Source: an uncultured Eubacterium sp.
GTDB taxonomy: Bacteria > Bacillota > Clostridia > Lachnospirales > Lachnospiraceae
Direction: 5' to 3'
DNA length: 6,105 bases
Assembly (NCBI GenBank): GCA_910583555.1
Contig: CAJTXO010000002.1
Coordinates: 311,916-318,020 of the forward strand
Shown here: one piece after another, positions 1 to 5,937 of the stretch
How positions within the stretch are numbered: position 1 is the first letter of the stretch
Layout of the letters: the number at the start of each line of letters is the position of its first letter
The notes under the pieces: generated by a model
Told to the model about the DNA's origin: nothing
The model's database searches: none
The model's input: the letters and a program-made list of their open reading frames with translations, nothing else
Position numbers and translations under genes: made by a program

Positions 1-128
1 TCACGATACCGAAAAATGTGACAGAGTGTGGTAGTAGCAGTAATGGGCCGCTGGCAGGATCAAGCGTGACGGAAGTGGTGTTTGAGGAAGGTATAAAGAA
101 GATTCCGAACTATGCCTGCTCGACAAGC
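1..128 (+). repeat. Intragenic direct repeat, copy 1 (left-truncated)
   Basis: Bases 1-128 align without gaps to 538-665, an offset of 537 bases or exactly 179 codons. Bases 1-55 are identical to 538-592. My manual alignment finds 8 mismatches over 128 bases, most of them synonymous; the amino acid changes are V to I and N to D. The copy probably extends left of the window. It encodes the TECGSSSNGPLAGSS cassette and the following E-E-G-I-K-K-I-P strand of the LRR block. Confidence 0.93.
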
Positions 129-3100
129 GATTACAGCAGCTATATAGAGAAAGTGACCATTCCGGAGGGCGTCACAGAGATAGGAGCACAGGCTTTTTAC
201 TGTTGTGAAAAAATAACCAGTGTAAATATACCAAAAACTGTTTCGTACATAGGGGGATCTGCCTTTGCGGGATGCCAGGAATTAGGAAAAGTCATTCTGA
301 ACTATAATGATGCAATGGTGAATACGACAAGCAACGGTACGCAGCTGCATAGTTTGGAGATAGAAAATTTTGTATTTGGAAACTGCAGTAAACTGTCAAG
401 CATCAACCTTACGGAGAATGTGACATCCATAGGCAGTGAGGCATTCCGTAATTGTACAAAATTAGAAAGCCTGATACTGCCGGAACGTGTCACAAGCATT
501 GGCTCTTGTTTCATCCGGGGGACAGGGATTAAAAGCATCACGATACCGAAAAATGTGACAGAGTGTGGTAGTAGCAGTAATGGGCCGCTGGCGGGCTCAA
601 GCGTAACGGAAGTGATCTTTGAGGAAGGGATAAAGAAGATCCCGGACTATGCCTGCTCGACAAGCAGCAGTTACAGCAGTTACATCACAAAAGTTATCAT
701 CCCCGAAACTGTTACAGATATCGGCTCCAACGCTTTCTACAATTGCAACAACATGACCATCTACGGCTACAAAAACTCCTACGCCGAATCGTACGCCATC
801 ACAGAGAGCATACCATTTGTATCAGTAGCCATAGCGAAAAATGCATCCGCAGATGATGTCTTGAAAAAAATGAACCTTGACACCTTAGTCAACAACATTT
901 CCTTTGCAGGAACAGACATCAGCGGCCCGACCGTTACCATTGCCGGAAAAACATTTTCGCTCTTTTCCGTTCCGGCATCCATGGATATTAAACTTGGTGA
1001 CAAGGTACAGGCAAAAGTAGATGATGAAAAGAAAACGATACAGGTATTGATTGGTTTTGACGATTTCAGCGGTTCGGCGAAATTAGACCCGTCTGAAAAC
1101 TCCACCGCCTACTGGAGTGAATCCTATAAACAGGTAAAATCATTGTATACAGGTGTGACCGGAAACAAAGTGGATTCTACAAAACTGTGGAACCAGTTCA
1201 GCAAATTGAGGGGCAGGCTGAAAAAAATGGACTGCTCCATGGGGATCAATGCCTCTGCGTCCGCAGCCGGATATATTGAGTTCAGCTATGCATCCGGTGA
1301 GATTACCTACTCCAGTGGAGGTGTGATTCTGGAAGCAAATCTGGGAACATCTCTGGAGTATAAGCTGCCTCCCTGCCCGGCAGTATATGTAACATTCGGT
1401 GTCGAGGCAGGATTCAATGGAAAGCTTTCCCTTGTCCGCGAGAGCAGCATGAATTATACGCCAGCCATGCATGCCAGCATAGATCTGTCAGCTTTTTTGG
1501 GAGTGGGTGCAGGAACAAAGAAAGGTAGGACATATGCAGAATTTGGATTAAAAGGGAAACTGGGAATGGATGTATCACTTCCGGCAGATTCACTTTCAGA
1601 TGCATTGCTGGTAAATTTGACAGCATATGCCTATTTTGACAGTAAGGTATTTGGATTTAACGGACCTAACTGGGGTCCGGAGGAATTTGCGGAGGTGCAG
1701 CTCTATCCTGGATCAAGGAGAAGAAGCCTGGCATTGTTTGGAGGACGAGACCTGGCAGACTTTGATCTGGATTCGGCAACGTCCTGTGACCGTACCTATT
1801 TAAACGCACCGGCAGCGCAAAGTCTGGAAACGGAAAACGTATTGTATTCCAAGGACAACCTGTACCGCTACAATGCTCCGCAGCTGGTAAGCCTTGACGA
1901 TGGTTCCATGCTTCTTCTGTGGATTGATGATAATGGGGATAAGTCAGATGTGAATAAGACATCCCTGATGTATTCCGCCTATGACGGCACTTCATGGAGT
2001 GAGGCAAAAGCCATTGCAGAGACAGGAGGAGCCAATGATTACCCGGCTGTCTGGACGGATGGAAAAAAGGTCCAGATTGTATGGCAGAAAGCAGCACAAC
2101 AGTCTGAGGATGCTGCATTGACGGATGTATTGGAAAGCGTTGAATTGTATACGGCGACTTATCAGGATGGAACATTAAGCGAAGCAAAAGCCATTACCAA
2201 AGGAAATACCGCTTACGAAATGATGCAGAGCGTCGCGGGAAATGGAGATGACAGGGCGGTTGTCTGGATGGAAAATTCAGAAAATAATCCGTTTCAGGCA
2301 GAAGGAACAAACACGATTAAGGTCAGCAGACGGGAAGATGGAACGTGGAAGGAAAGTACCGCGGCATCTTCTGTAACAGAGGTGGCAAACCTGAATGCAA
2401 GCTATGTCGGTGAGGATTTAGTAATCACATATGAATCAACGGCAGAGGGCACCGAGGATAAAAGCACCATTACCCTAATTAAGGGAGAGGAAAAGAAAAG
2501 CTTTGAGGGTTCCGGCGCTGAAATCTCCGGCGGCATTCTCTATTATTGTACGGATGAGGGACTGATGTCGTATGACATTGCCGGCAGGCTGACAGAAAAA
2601 ATCATCTCGGCAACAATGGGAGATTTTACTGTCCTTGATGATGGCACAAATAAAATGATTGTTGCCACGGAATATACGGGATTTGCCAGTGAACTGATTG
2701 CCTATACATTTGACAGGGCAACAGGAACATGGTCGGACAAGGTAACTTTAACGGACGAGGGGAAATACATCCGGGATTATTCTGCTGCACTGGACGAAAG
2801 CGGCAGCCTTACCGTGGCACTAAATTCCGTGGAAGTAGACGAGGATTCTGAAACGATATATGGAAATGCCTCCCTAAAGGTAATGAAATTTTCGGAAACA
2901 GAAGACCTGTCCGTTATGCAGGGAGCCTGTTTTGATCCTGCTTCCCTGATACCGGGCGGAAAACTTCCGCTGAATTTCAGTGTTGCAAATAACGGGACAA
3001 AAGAGGTATCCGAAATCCATGTAGATATTCTAGACAGTGCGGACAACATACTGCAGAGCGGAACCATCTCCTGTGCAATTGGCGCCGGCAAAACAGCAGA

Positions 3101-5750
3101 TGTATGCTATGTATATACGCTTCCGGCGGTAATTACCAATCAGACGTTGACAATCAAGGCTTATACAGAGAACGAAACAAAACTTGCCGATAATATGGCA
3201 ACTGTGGAAATCGGATTATCCGATGTAGCGATCGGGAATATGTACCTTAGTGGAAACAGCAGCGCAGCGGTATTAAAGGGCGAAGTTCAAAACCCCGGCT
3301 ATCAGGATGCATCCGACGTGGCCATAACGGTATATGATACCAATGAAGAGGGAGATGCCATAGGTACGGTGTCACTGGGGACAATCGAAAAATCAGGAGC
3401 AAAGACATTTGAAATTTCCATACCGGAGGCGTATCTGGAAGTCAATCCTCTGGCAGGTGGCAATGCACTGTGTGTGGTTGCTTCATCGTCTTCCGATGAA
3501 GCGGATTATGCCAATAACACGGACACCTATCTGATTAAGTCTCCTTCCGATGAACCGCTTGTCATGAATTTTAATGAAATGGCATTGCAAAGTGATGATT
3601 CCGGTACATTGGAGATCACTTACAGTGCAGTTGTGGATGTGGAAAATGAAACAGTTGAGTGGATGTCAAGCGACGAATCGGTTGTAACCGTGGTAAATGG
3701 AACGCTGACGGCAGTTGGCACGGGAGAAGCCACGATTACCGCAAGAATTGGCAGCTACACCGCCACATGTGTAGTTAAGGTAAATGATGATATTGCAGTG
3801 GCCGGGATTTATCTGGAGGAAACCAGTATCAGCATACTGGCAGGGCAGACGAAACAGCTTACCGCAAATGTCCTGCCCGCAGATGCGACCAACCGGAAAG
3901 TGACATGGGAGTCCTCAGATAAAACAGTGGCTACGGTAGGCGCTGACGGCATCGTTAAGGCAATGGCAGTAGGAACCGCAGAGATTACGGCATATACCGA
4001 AGATGGATATAAGATGGCGACATGTAGCGTGACAGTATTTCATGATCCGGATACCGTATATAAGGTAACCTTTTCCGGTGGGACGAATACAACAGGGGCA
4101 AAACCGGCCGCACTTTCCGGAACAGCAGGAACAATAGTAACTCTGCCGGAAAATCCGTATACAAAAAAGGGTCATCATTTTGTCGGCTGGACAGATGGAC
4201 AGAATACATATGAGCCAAATGCGTCTTACCGCATTCCCTATCAGAACATTGTTTTGACAGCATCGTGGGAAGAGGATGAAAAGAAGGAATATAAAATTTC
4301 CGCATCCAGCCAGACCGGAGGCAGTATCACACCGGATGGCGAGGTGACAGTTATTGAGGGCGAAATGCAGAAATTTACCATTACTGCCAATGAAGGCTAT
4401 AGTATCGGTGATGTAAAGGTAGATGGAGAAAGCGTAGGTGCAGTTTCGGAGTATACGTTTGAGAATGTTTCCGGTGATCATACGATTGAAGCATTATTTA
4501 ACAAAGCAGCATCCGTTAAGATCGAAAAGATTCAATTGAGCCAGACAAAAGCTACATTGGAAAAAGGGAAGGCGTTGCTTTTGGAGGCAACAATCACGCC
4601 GGATGAAGCGGAGGATAAACAGCTCAAATGGAGTTCCAGCAACATAAATGTGGCTTCTGTGAAAAATGGTCTGGTTACTGCAATCGGGACAGGAACTGCG
4701 ACGATTACGGCAGAAAGCCAGGATGGAAGTAATATCAAGGCAAGCTGTACAATTACGGTCACCAAACGTACACAGCAGTTTAGCGGTACACAAAATTACA
4801 GTAAGAAAGTTGGCGATGCAGATTTTAATCTGGATGCAAAGCTTACGGACGGGGATGGAGCGCTAAGTTATACATCTTCTGACGATGCAGTGGCTGTCGT
4901 ATCTGATACCGGAAAGGTGACATTGAAAGGGGACGGGAAAACAACGGTTACAATAACAGCAGCTGAAACAGATGATTTCAAGTCGGCACAATTTAAGGTG
5001 ACAATTAAAGTGACAGGAGACAACGTACCTGAGCCGACGGAAAAACCGGACGCTACAGCCAGCCCTAAACCAACGGAAAACCCGGATGTGACAGCCAGCC
5101 CGAAACCGACGGACGAACCGGATGCCACAGTGAGTCCGAAACCGACTGGGAAGCCGAATGCTACAGGCAGCCCTAAACCGACAAGTAATACTAATATTCC
5201 AGAACCACTAAAACCGACTAATATACCTGATACGGTACAAAGTCCGTTAGCTGGCACAGTTTTAAAGGACTCTGCTAGTGGTATGTCATACAAAGTACTT
5301 GTGCAGGGGAATAGCGTGGCGTTTTGTGCAGTATATAGTAAAACAATAACGAAGATTACAATTCCTGTTACGGTTACGATTGATGGGATAAATTATAAGG
5401 TGACAGAAATATCGAATAATGCATTCAGCGGATGTAAAAAATTAAAGTCGATAACGATAGGCAGGTATGTCACTAAAATTGGAGACAATGCGTTTAACAA
5501 TTGTATCTCGTTAAAGAAGGTTGTTATTCCCGCCAGCGTGGTTAAAATTGGGAAGAAGGCATTTTATGGATGCAAGAAATTAAGCTCTATAATCATTAAA
5601 ACCCAAAAACTAAAGAGCAAATCAGTTGGGTCACAGGCATTTAAGGGAATATACAAGAAAGCGGTGATTAAAGTTCCTAAGAAGCAAAAGAAAGCGTATC
5701 AAAAGTGGCTGAAAAAGAAAGGGATCAGTAAAACTGTGAAAATTAAATAG
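1..5750 (+). CDS. Giant multidomain surface protein with BspA-like leucine-rich repeats at both ends (5'-truncated by the window)
   Basis: One uninterrupted frame runs from the left edge to a TAG at 5748-5750, giving 1915 visible codons. The GTG at 18 is not the start: the codons before it (T-I-P-K-N) recur inside the protein at 540, so the gene continues upstream. Visible modules are LRR_5/BspA repeats, a beta-rich module of unknown function, a propeller-like region, two CARDB-like domains, three Big_2 domains, two InlB-type repeats, a further Big-like domain, a Pro/Thr spacer, and a terminal LRR block with a lysine-rich tail. Such architectures are typical of exported adhesin-like proteins of gut Clostridia, so an extracellular, wall-associated binding role is inferred. 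The ligand is unknown. No catalytic motif, LPxTG-type sorting signal or hydrophobic C-terminal anchor is seen, and any signal peptide lies outside the window. It seems to be the last gene of its transcript, because a hairpin follows 20 bases after the stop. The coding call is near certain; the function is not. Confidence 0.96.
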   Translation, partial: TIPKNVTECGSSSNGPLAGSSVTEVVFEEGIKKIPNYACSTSDYSSYIEKVTIPEGVTEIGAQAFYCCEKITSVNIPKTVSYIGGSAFAGCQELGKVILNYNDAMVNTTSNGTQLHSLEIENFVFGNCSKLSSINLTENVTSIGSEAFRNCTKLESLILPERVTSIGSCFIRGTGIKSITIPKNVTECGSSSNGPLAGSSVTEVIFEEGIKKIPDYACSTSSSYSSYITKVIIPETVTDIGSNAFYNCNNMTIYGYKNSYAESYAITESIPFVSVAIAKNASADDVLKKMNLDTLVNNISFAGTDISGPTVTIAGKTFSLFSVPASMDIKLGDKVQAKVDDEKKTIQVLIGFDDFSGSAKLDPSENSTAYWSESYKQVKSLYTGVTGNKVDSTKLWNQFSKLRGRLKKMDCSMGINASASAAGYIEFSYASGEITYSSGGVILEANLGTSLEYKLPPCPAVYVTFGVEAGFNGKLSLVRESSMNYTPAMHASIDLSAFLGVGAGTKKGRTYAEFGLKGKLGMDVSLPADSLSDALLVNLTAYAYFDSKVFGFNGPNWGPEEFAEVQLYPGSRRRSLALFGGRDLADFDLDSATSCDRTYLNAPAAQSLETENVLYSKDNLYRYNAPQLVSLDDGSMLLLWIDDNGDKSDVNKTSLMYSAYDGTSWSEAKAIAETGGANDYPAVWTDGKKVQIVWQKAAQQSEDAALTDVLESVELYTATYQDGTLSEAKAITKGNTAYEMMQSVAGNGDDRAVVWMENSENNPFQAEGTNTIKVSRREDGTWKESTAASSVTEVANLNASYVGEDLVITYESTAEGTEDKSTITLIKGEEKKSFEGSGAEISGGILYYCTDEGLMSYDIAGRLTEKIISATMGDFTVLDDGTNKMIVATEYTGFASELIAYTFDRATGTWSDKVTLTDEGKYIRDYSAALDESGSLTVALNSVEVDEDSETIYGNASLKVMKFSETEDLSVMQGACFDPASLIPGGKLPLNFSVANNGTKEVSEIHVDILDSADNILQSGTISCAIGAGKTADVCYVYTLPAVITNQTLTIKAYTENETKLADNMATVEIGLSDVAIGNMYLSGNSSAAVLKGEVQNPGYQDASDVAITVYDTNEEGDAIGTVSLGTIEKSGAKTFEISIPEAYLEVNPLAGGNALCVVASSSSDEADYANNTDTYLIKSPSDEPLVMNFNEMALQSDDSGTLEITYSAVVDVENETVEWMSSDESVVTVVNGTLTAVGTGEATITARIGSYTATCVVKVNDDIAVAGIYLEETSISILAGQTKQLTANVLPADATNRKVTWESSDKTVATVGADGIVKAMAVGTAEITAYTEDGYKMATCSVTVFHDPDTVYKVTFSGGTNTTGAKPAALSGTAGTIVTLPENPYTKKGHHFVGWTDGQNTYEPNASYRIPYQNIVLTASWEEDEKKEYKISASSQTGGSITPDGEVTVIEGEMQKFTITANEGYSIGDVKVDGESVGAVSEYTFENVSGDHTIEALFNKAASVKIEKIQLSQTKATLEKGKALLLEATITPDEAEDKQLKWSSSNINVASVKNGLVTAIGTGTATITAESQDGSNIKASCTITVTKRTQQFSGTQNYSKKVGDADFNLDAKLTDGDGALSYTSSDDAVAVVSDTGKVTLKGDGKTTVTITAAETDDFKSAQFKVTIKVTGDNVPEPTEKPDATASPKPTENPDVTASPKPTDEPDATVSPKPTGKPNATGSPKPTSNTNIPEPLKPTNIPDTVQSPLAGTVLKDSASGMSYKVLVQGNSVAFCAVYSKTITKITIPVTVTIDGINYKVTEISNNAFSGCKKLKSITIGRYVTKIGDNAFNNCISLKKVVIPASVVKIGKKAFYGCKKLSSIIIKTQKLKSKSVGSQAFKGIYKKAVIKVPKKQKKAYQKWLKKKGISKTVKIK
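538..665 (+). repeat. Intragenic direct repeat, copy 2
   Basis: This is the second copy of the cassette at 1-128. After base 665 the two copies diverge: copy 2 has one extra serine codon in the C-S-T-S stretch, and the following LRR units differ strongly. High nucleotide identity confined to this segment suggests recent duplication or gene conversion rather than old repeat expansion. Confidence 0.93.
831..1712 (+). other. Glycine-rich beta-strand module of unknown function
   Basis: Visible residues 277-570 match no domain that I can name. The first part (to about base 1080) looks like a small beta domain (TVTIAGKTFSLFSVPASMDI, then KTIQVLIGF). A short amphipathic, probably helical stretch with Trp, Tyr and Lys follows (about 1108-1230). 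The rest is a series of alternating strands rich in Gly, Ala and aromatic residues (AAGYIEFSYASGEITYSSGG, VYVTFGVEAGFNGKLSL, FLGVGAGTKKGRTYAEFGLK), ending in GFNGPNWGPEEFAEVQLYPG. From general memory, similar stretches follow LRR or Big blocks in other clostridial surface proteins, but I cannot name a family. The alternating strands could form a barrel or a beta-sandwich; that is inference. Confidence 0.6.
1713..2924 (+). other. Probable beta-propeller-like region with Asp-box-like turns
   Basis: Visible residues 571-974 show a recurring strand pattern with turns that resemble Asp boxes (S-x-D-x-G-x-x-W): SAYDGTSWSEAKAIAE near 1975, YQDGTLSEAKAI near 2161, REDGTWKES near 2332 and RATGTWSDKV near 2716. 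Each is preceded by a hydrophobic strand containing W or V, such as GSMLLLWIDDNG, KVQIVWQKA, DRAVVWMEN and EDLVITYES. This periodicity fits a four-stranded blade repeat as in sialidase-like or related propellers. No sialidase arginine triad or F/Y-R-I-P motif is apparent, so enzymatic activity is not supported; a binding or structural role is more likely. The number of blades cannot be fixed by eye. Confidence 0.55.
2925..3545 (+). other. Two tandem CARDB-like Ig-fold domains
   Basis: The first (2925-3215) has the CARDB pattern: PGGKLPLNFSVANNGTKEVS, then a V-D-I-L-D strand, a G-A-G-K-T turn, and an end at N-E-T-K-L-A-D-N-M-A-T-V. The second (3216-3545) repeats it more loosely, with LKGEVQNPGYQDASDVAITV, then a G-A-K-T turn and D-E-A-D-Y-A-N-N-T-D at the end. 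The N-x-G motif and the closing D/N-N acidic motif are hallmarks of CARDB, a domain often found as a spacer or adhesion module in secreted bacterial proteins. The first is more convincing than the second. Confidence 0.7.
3546..4037 (+). other. Two bacterial Ig-like (Big_2) domains
   Basis: Both carry the Big_2 signature: a W-x-S-S-D/N strand, then V-A/V-T-V and G-x-x-T/K-A-x-x-x-G-x-A-x-I-T-A. In the first (3546-3782) this is VEWMSSDESVVTV followed by TAVGTGEATITARIGS. In the second (3792-4037) it is VTWESSDKTVATV, then VKAMAVGTAEITAYTEDG, preceded by the typical opening I-x-L-x-x-x-x-x-x-x-x-G-x-x-x-x-L-x-A-x-V-x-P. These domains usually act as rigid spacers or adhesion modules on the cell surface. 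The first is atypical in its opening strand. Confidence 0.9.
4056..4505 (+). other. InlB B-repeat (Listeria-Bacteroides type) and a divergent second InlB-like repeat
   Basis: The first unit (4056-4274) begins VYKVTFSGG, has a T-L-P-E-N-P-Y-T-K-K-G-H-H-F-V-G-W core and ends IVLTASWEE, which matches the InlB B-repeat family. The second (4287-4505) follows the related pattern Y-K-I-S-A-S-S-Q-T-G-G-S-I-T-P-D-G, then F-T-I-T-A-N-E-G-Y-S-I-G-D-V-K-V-D-G, then YTFENVSGDHTIEALF, as in the divergent InlB-like repeats common in Firmicutes. A short acidic/basic linker (D-E-K-K) separates them. Both are small beta modules usually found as stalk elements. Confidence 0.85.
4512..5012 (+). other. Third Big_2 domain followed by a Big-like domain
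   Basis: The Big_2 domain (4512-4760) shows IQLSQTKATLEKGKALLLEA, then L-K-W-S-S-S-N-I-N-V-A-S-V and GLVTAIGTGTATITAESQDG. The next domain (4761-5012) has Y-S-K-K-V-G-D-A-D-F-N-L-D-A, then L-S-Y-T-S-S-D-D-A-V-A-V-V and GKVTLKGDGKTTVTITAAET, ending F-K-V-T-I-K-V. This second pattern is a familiar relative of Big_2 in Lachnospiraceae surface proteins, although I cannot name its exact family. Together they end the stalk just before the flexible spacer. Confidence 0.85.
5034..5177 (+). repeat. Pro/Thr-rich spacer with four 12-residue (36-bp) tandem repeats
   Basis: Four units of the pattern P-T-x-x-P-x-A/V-T-x-S-P-K start at 5034, 5070, 5106 and 5142, and a degenerate P-T continues from 5178 to about 5250. 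Every unit keeps P-T, the central P and S-P-K; the variable positions are mostly E, K, N, D and G. Such spacers in wall-associated proteins act as extended, often wall-spanning linkers and may be glycosylated on Thr or Ser; glycosylation is inference. The units differ at several bases each, so they are not freshly duplicated. Confidence 0.92.
5253..5747 (+). other. C-terminal BspA-like LRR block with lysine-rich tail
   Basis: After an entry strand (S-G-M-S-Y-K-V, with I-D-G-I-N-Y-K-V following), three clear LRR_5 units follow: VTEISNNAFSGCKKLKSI, VTKIGDNAFNNCISLKKV and VVKIGKKAFYGCKKLSSI. A fourth unit is degenerate (S-V-G-S-Q-A-F-K-G-I). The last 25 residues (5673-5747) contain 11 lysines and no acidic residue. 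From memory this is a common ending of LRR proteins in Lachnospiraceae; attachment to anionic wall polymers is a plausible role but is inferred. There is no LPxTG-like motif and no hydrophobic segment after the LRRs. Hand-counted GC falls to about 34% over 5341-5750. Confidence 0.88.
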
Positions 5751-5769
5751 GGTATAAGGGGAAGGGTAT

Positions 5770-5819
5770 CCAAATAGCAAAGGAGTAGCTTTAAGATAGG
5801 CTGCTCCTTTGTTATTTGG
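5770..5819 (+). terminator. Intrinsic terminator of the surface-protein gene, possibly bidirectional
   Basis: The arms 5770-5789 and 5800-5819 pair over 20 positions, with only two G-U wobbles and no mismatches, around a 10-base loop. The GC-rich core is GGAGTAGC with GCTGCTCC, followed by TTTGTTATTT as the U-rich run on the plus strand. On the minus strand the run after the core is TTTGCTATTT, so it could also stop convergent transcription. It begins 20 bases after the stop codon. Confidence 0.9.
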
Positions 5820-5937
5820 GATATAGCATTTTATGTTGTGTTATGTACGAAAAAGTAAAGTTGTTTTAGGCATTTTTTCTGTTTTTGTCACTATGATAGA
5901 CAGAACACATAAAGCCTTGGGCGTAAACATGGGAAAT

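Larger units (their letters stand above)
1..830 (+). other. N-terminal (visible) BspA-like leucine-rich repeat block (LRR_5)
   Basis: Visible residues 1-276 carry repeated units of the BspA pattern I-P-x-x-V-T-x-I-G-x-x-A-F-x-x-C-x-x-L. Clear examples are IPEGVTEIGAQAFYCC near base 159, a unit ending GSEAFRNCTKL near 430-470, and IPETVTDIGSNAFYNC near 700-745. The block closes with the sequence YGYKNSYAESYA, a common ending of these repeats in Firmicutes. Members of this family act as extracellular binding or adhesion scaffolds in bacteria and protists. A less regular cassette, TECGSSSNGPLAGSS, interrupts the canonical repeats twice (starting at bases 21 and 558). The block is cut by the left edge, so the total number of repeats is unknown. 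Confidence 0.9.

Noticed and set aside
18..20. GTG at 18 as the start codon of the large gene
   Set aside because: The codons before it are in frame and recur as coding sequence at 540-554; there is no ribosome binding site upstream, and LRR sequence is already under way.
1666..2187. 173-codon minus-strand open frame
   Set aside because: It lies antisense to the propeller-like region, and its His/Pro/Ser-rich translation is typical of a shadow frame.
3915..4481. 188-codon minus-strand open frame
   Set aside because: It lies antisense to Big_2 and InlB modules that are clearly coding on the plus strand. The translation is low-complexity Cys/Ile/Leu-rich and matches no family.
5034..5177. 36-bp repeats as a possible CRISPR array
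   Set aside because: The units are contiguous with no spacers and encode an in-frame Pro/Thr linker.
4868..5293. 141-codon minus-strand open frame with Gly/Val/Ser repeats
   Set aside because: Its repeats are only the reverse complement of the 36-bp Pro/Thr spacer repeats of the plus-strand gene.
5892..5897. TATGAT as a promoter -10 element
   Set aside because: No -35-like hexamer lies 16-18 bases upstream and no gene follows on the plus strand.
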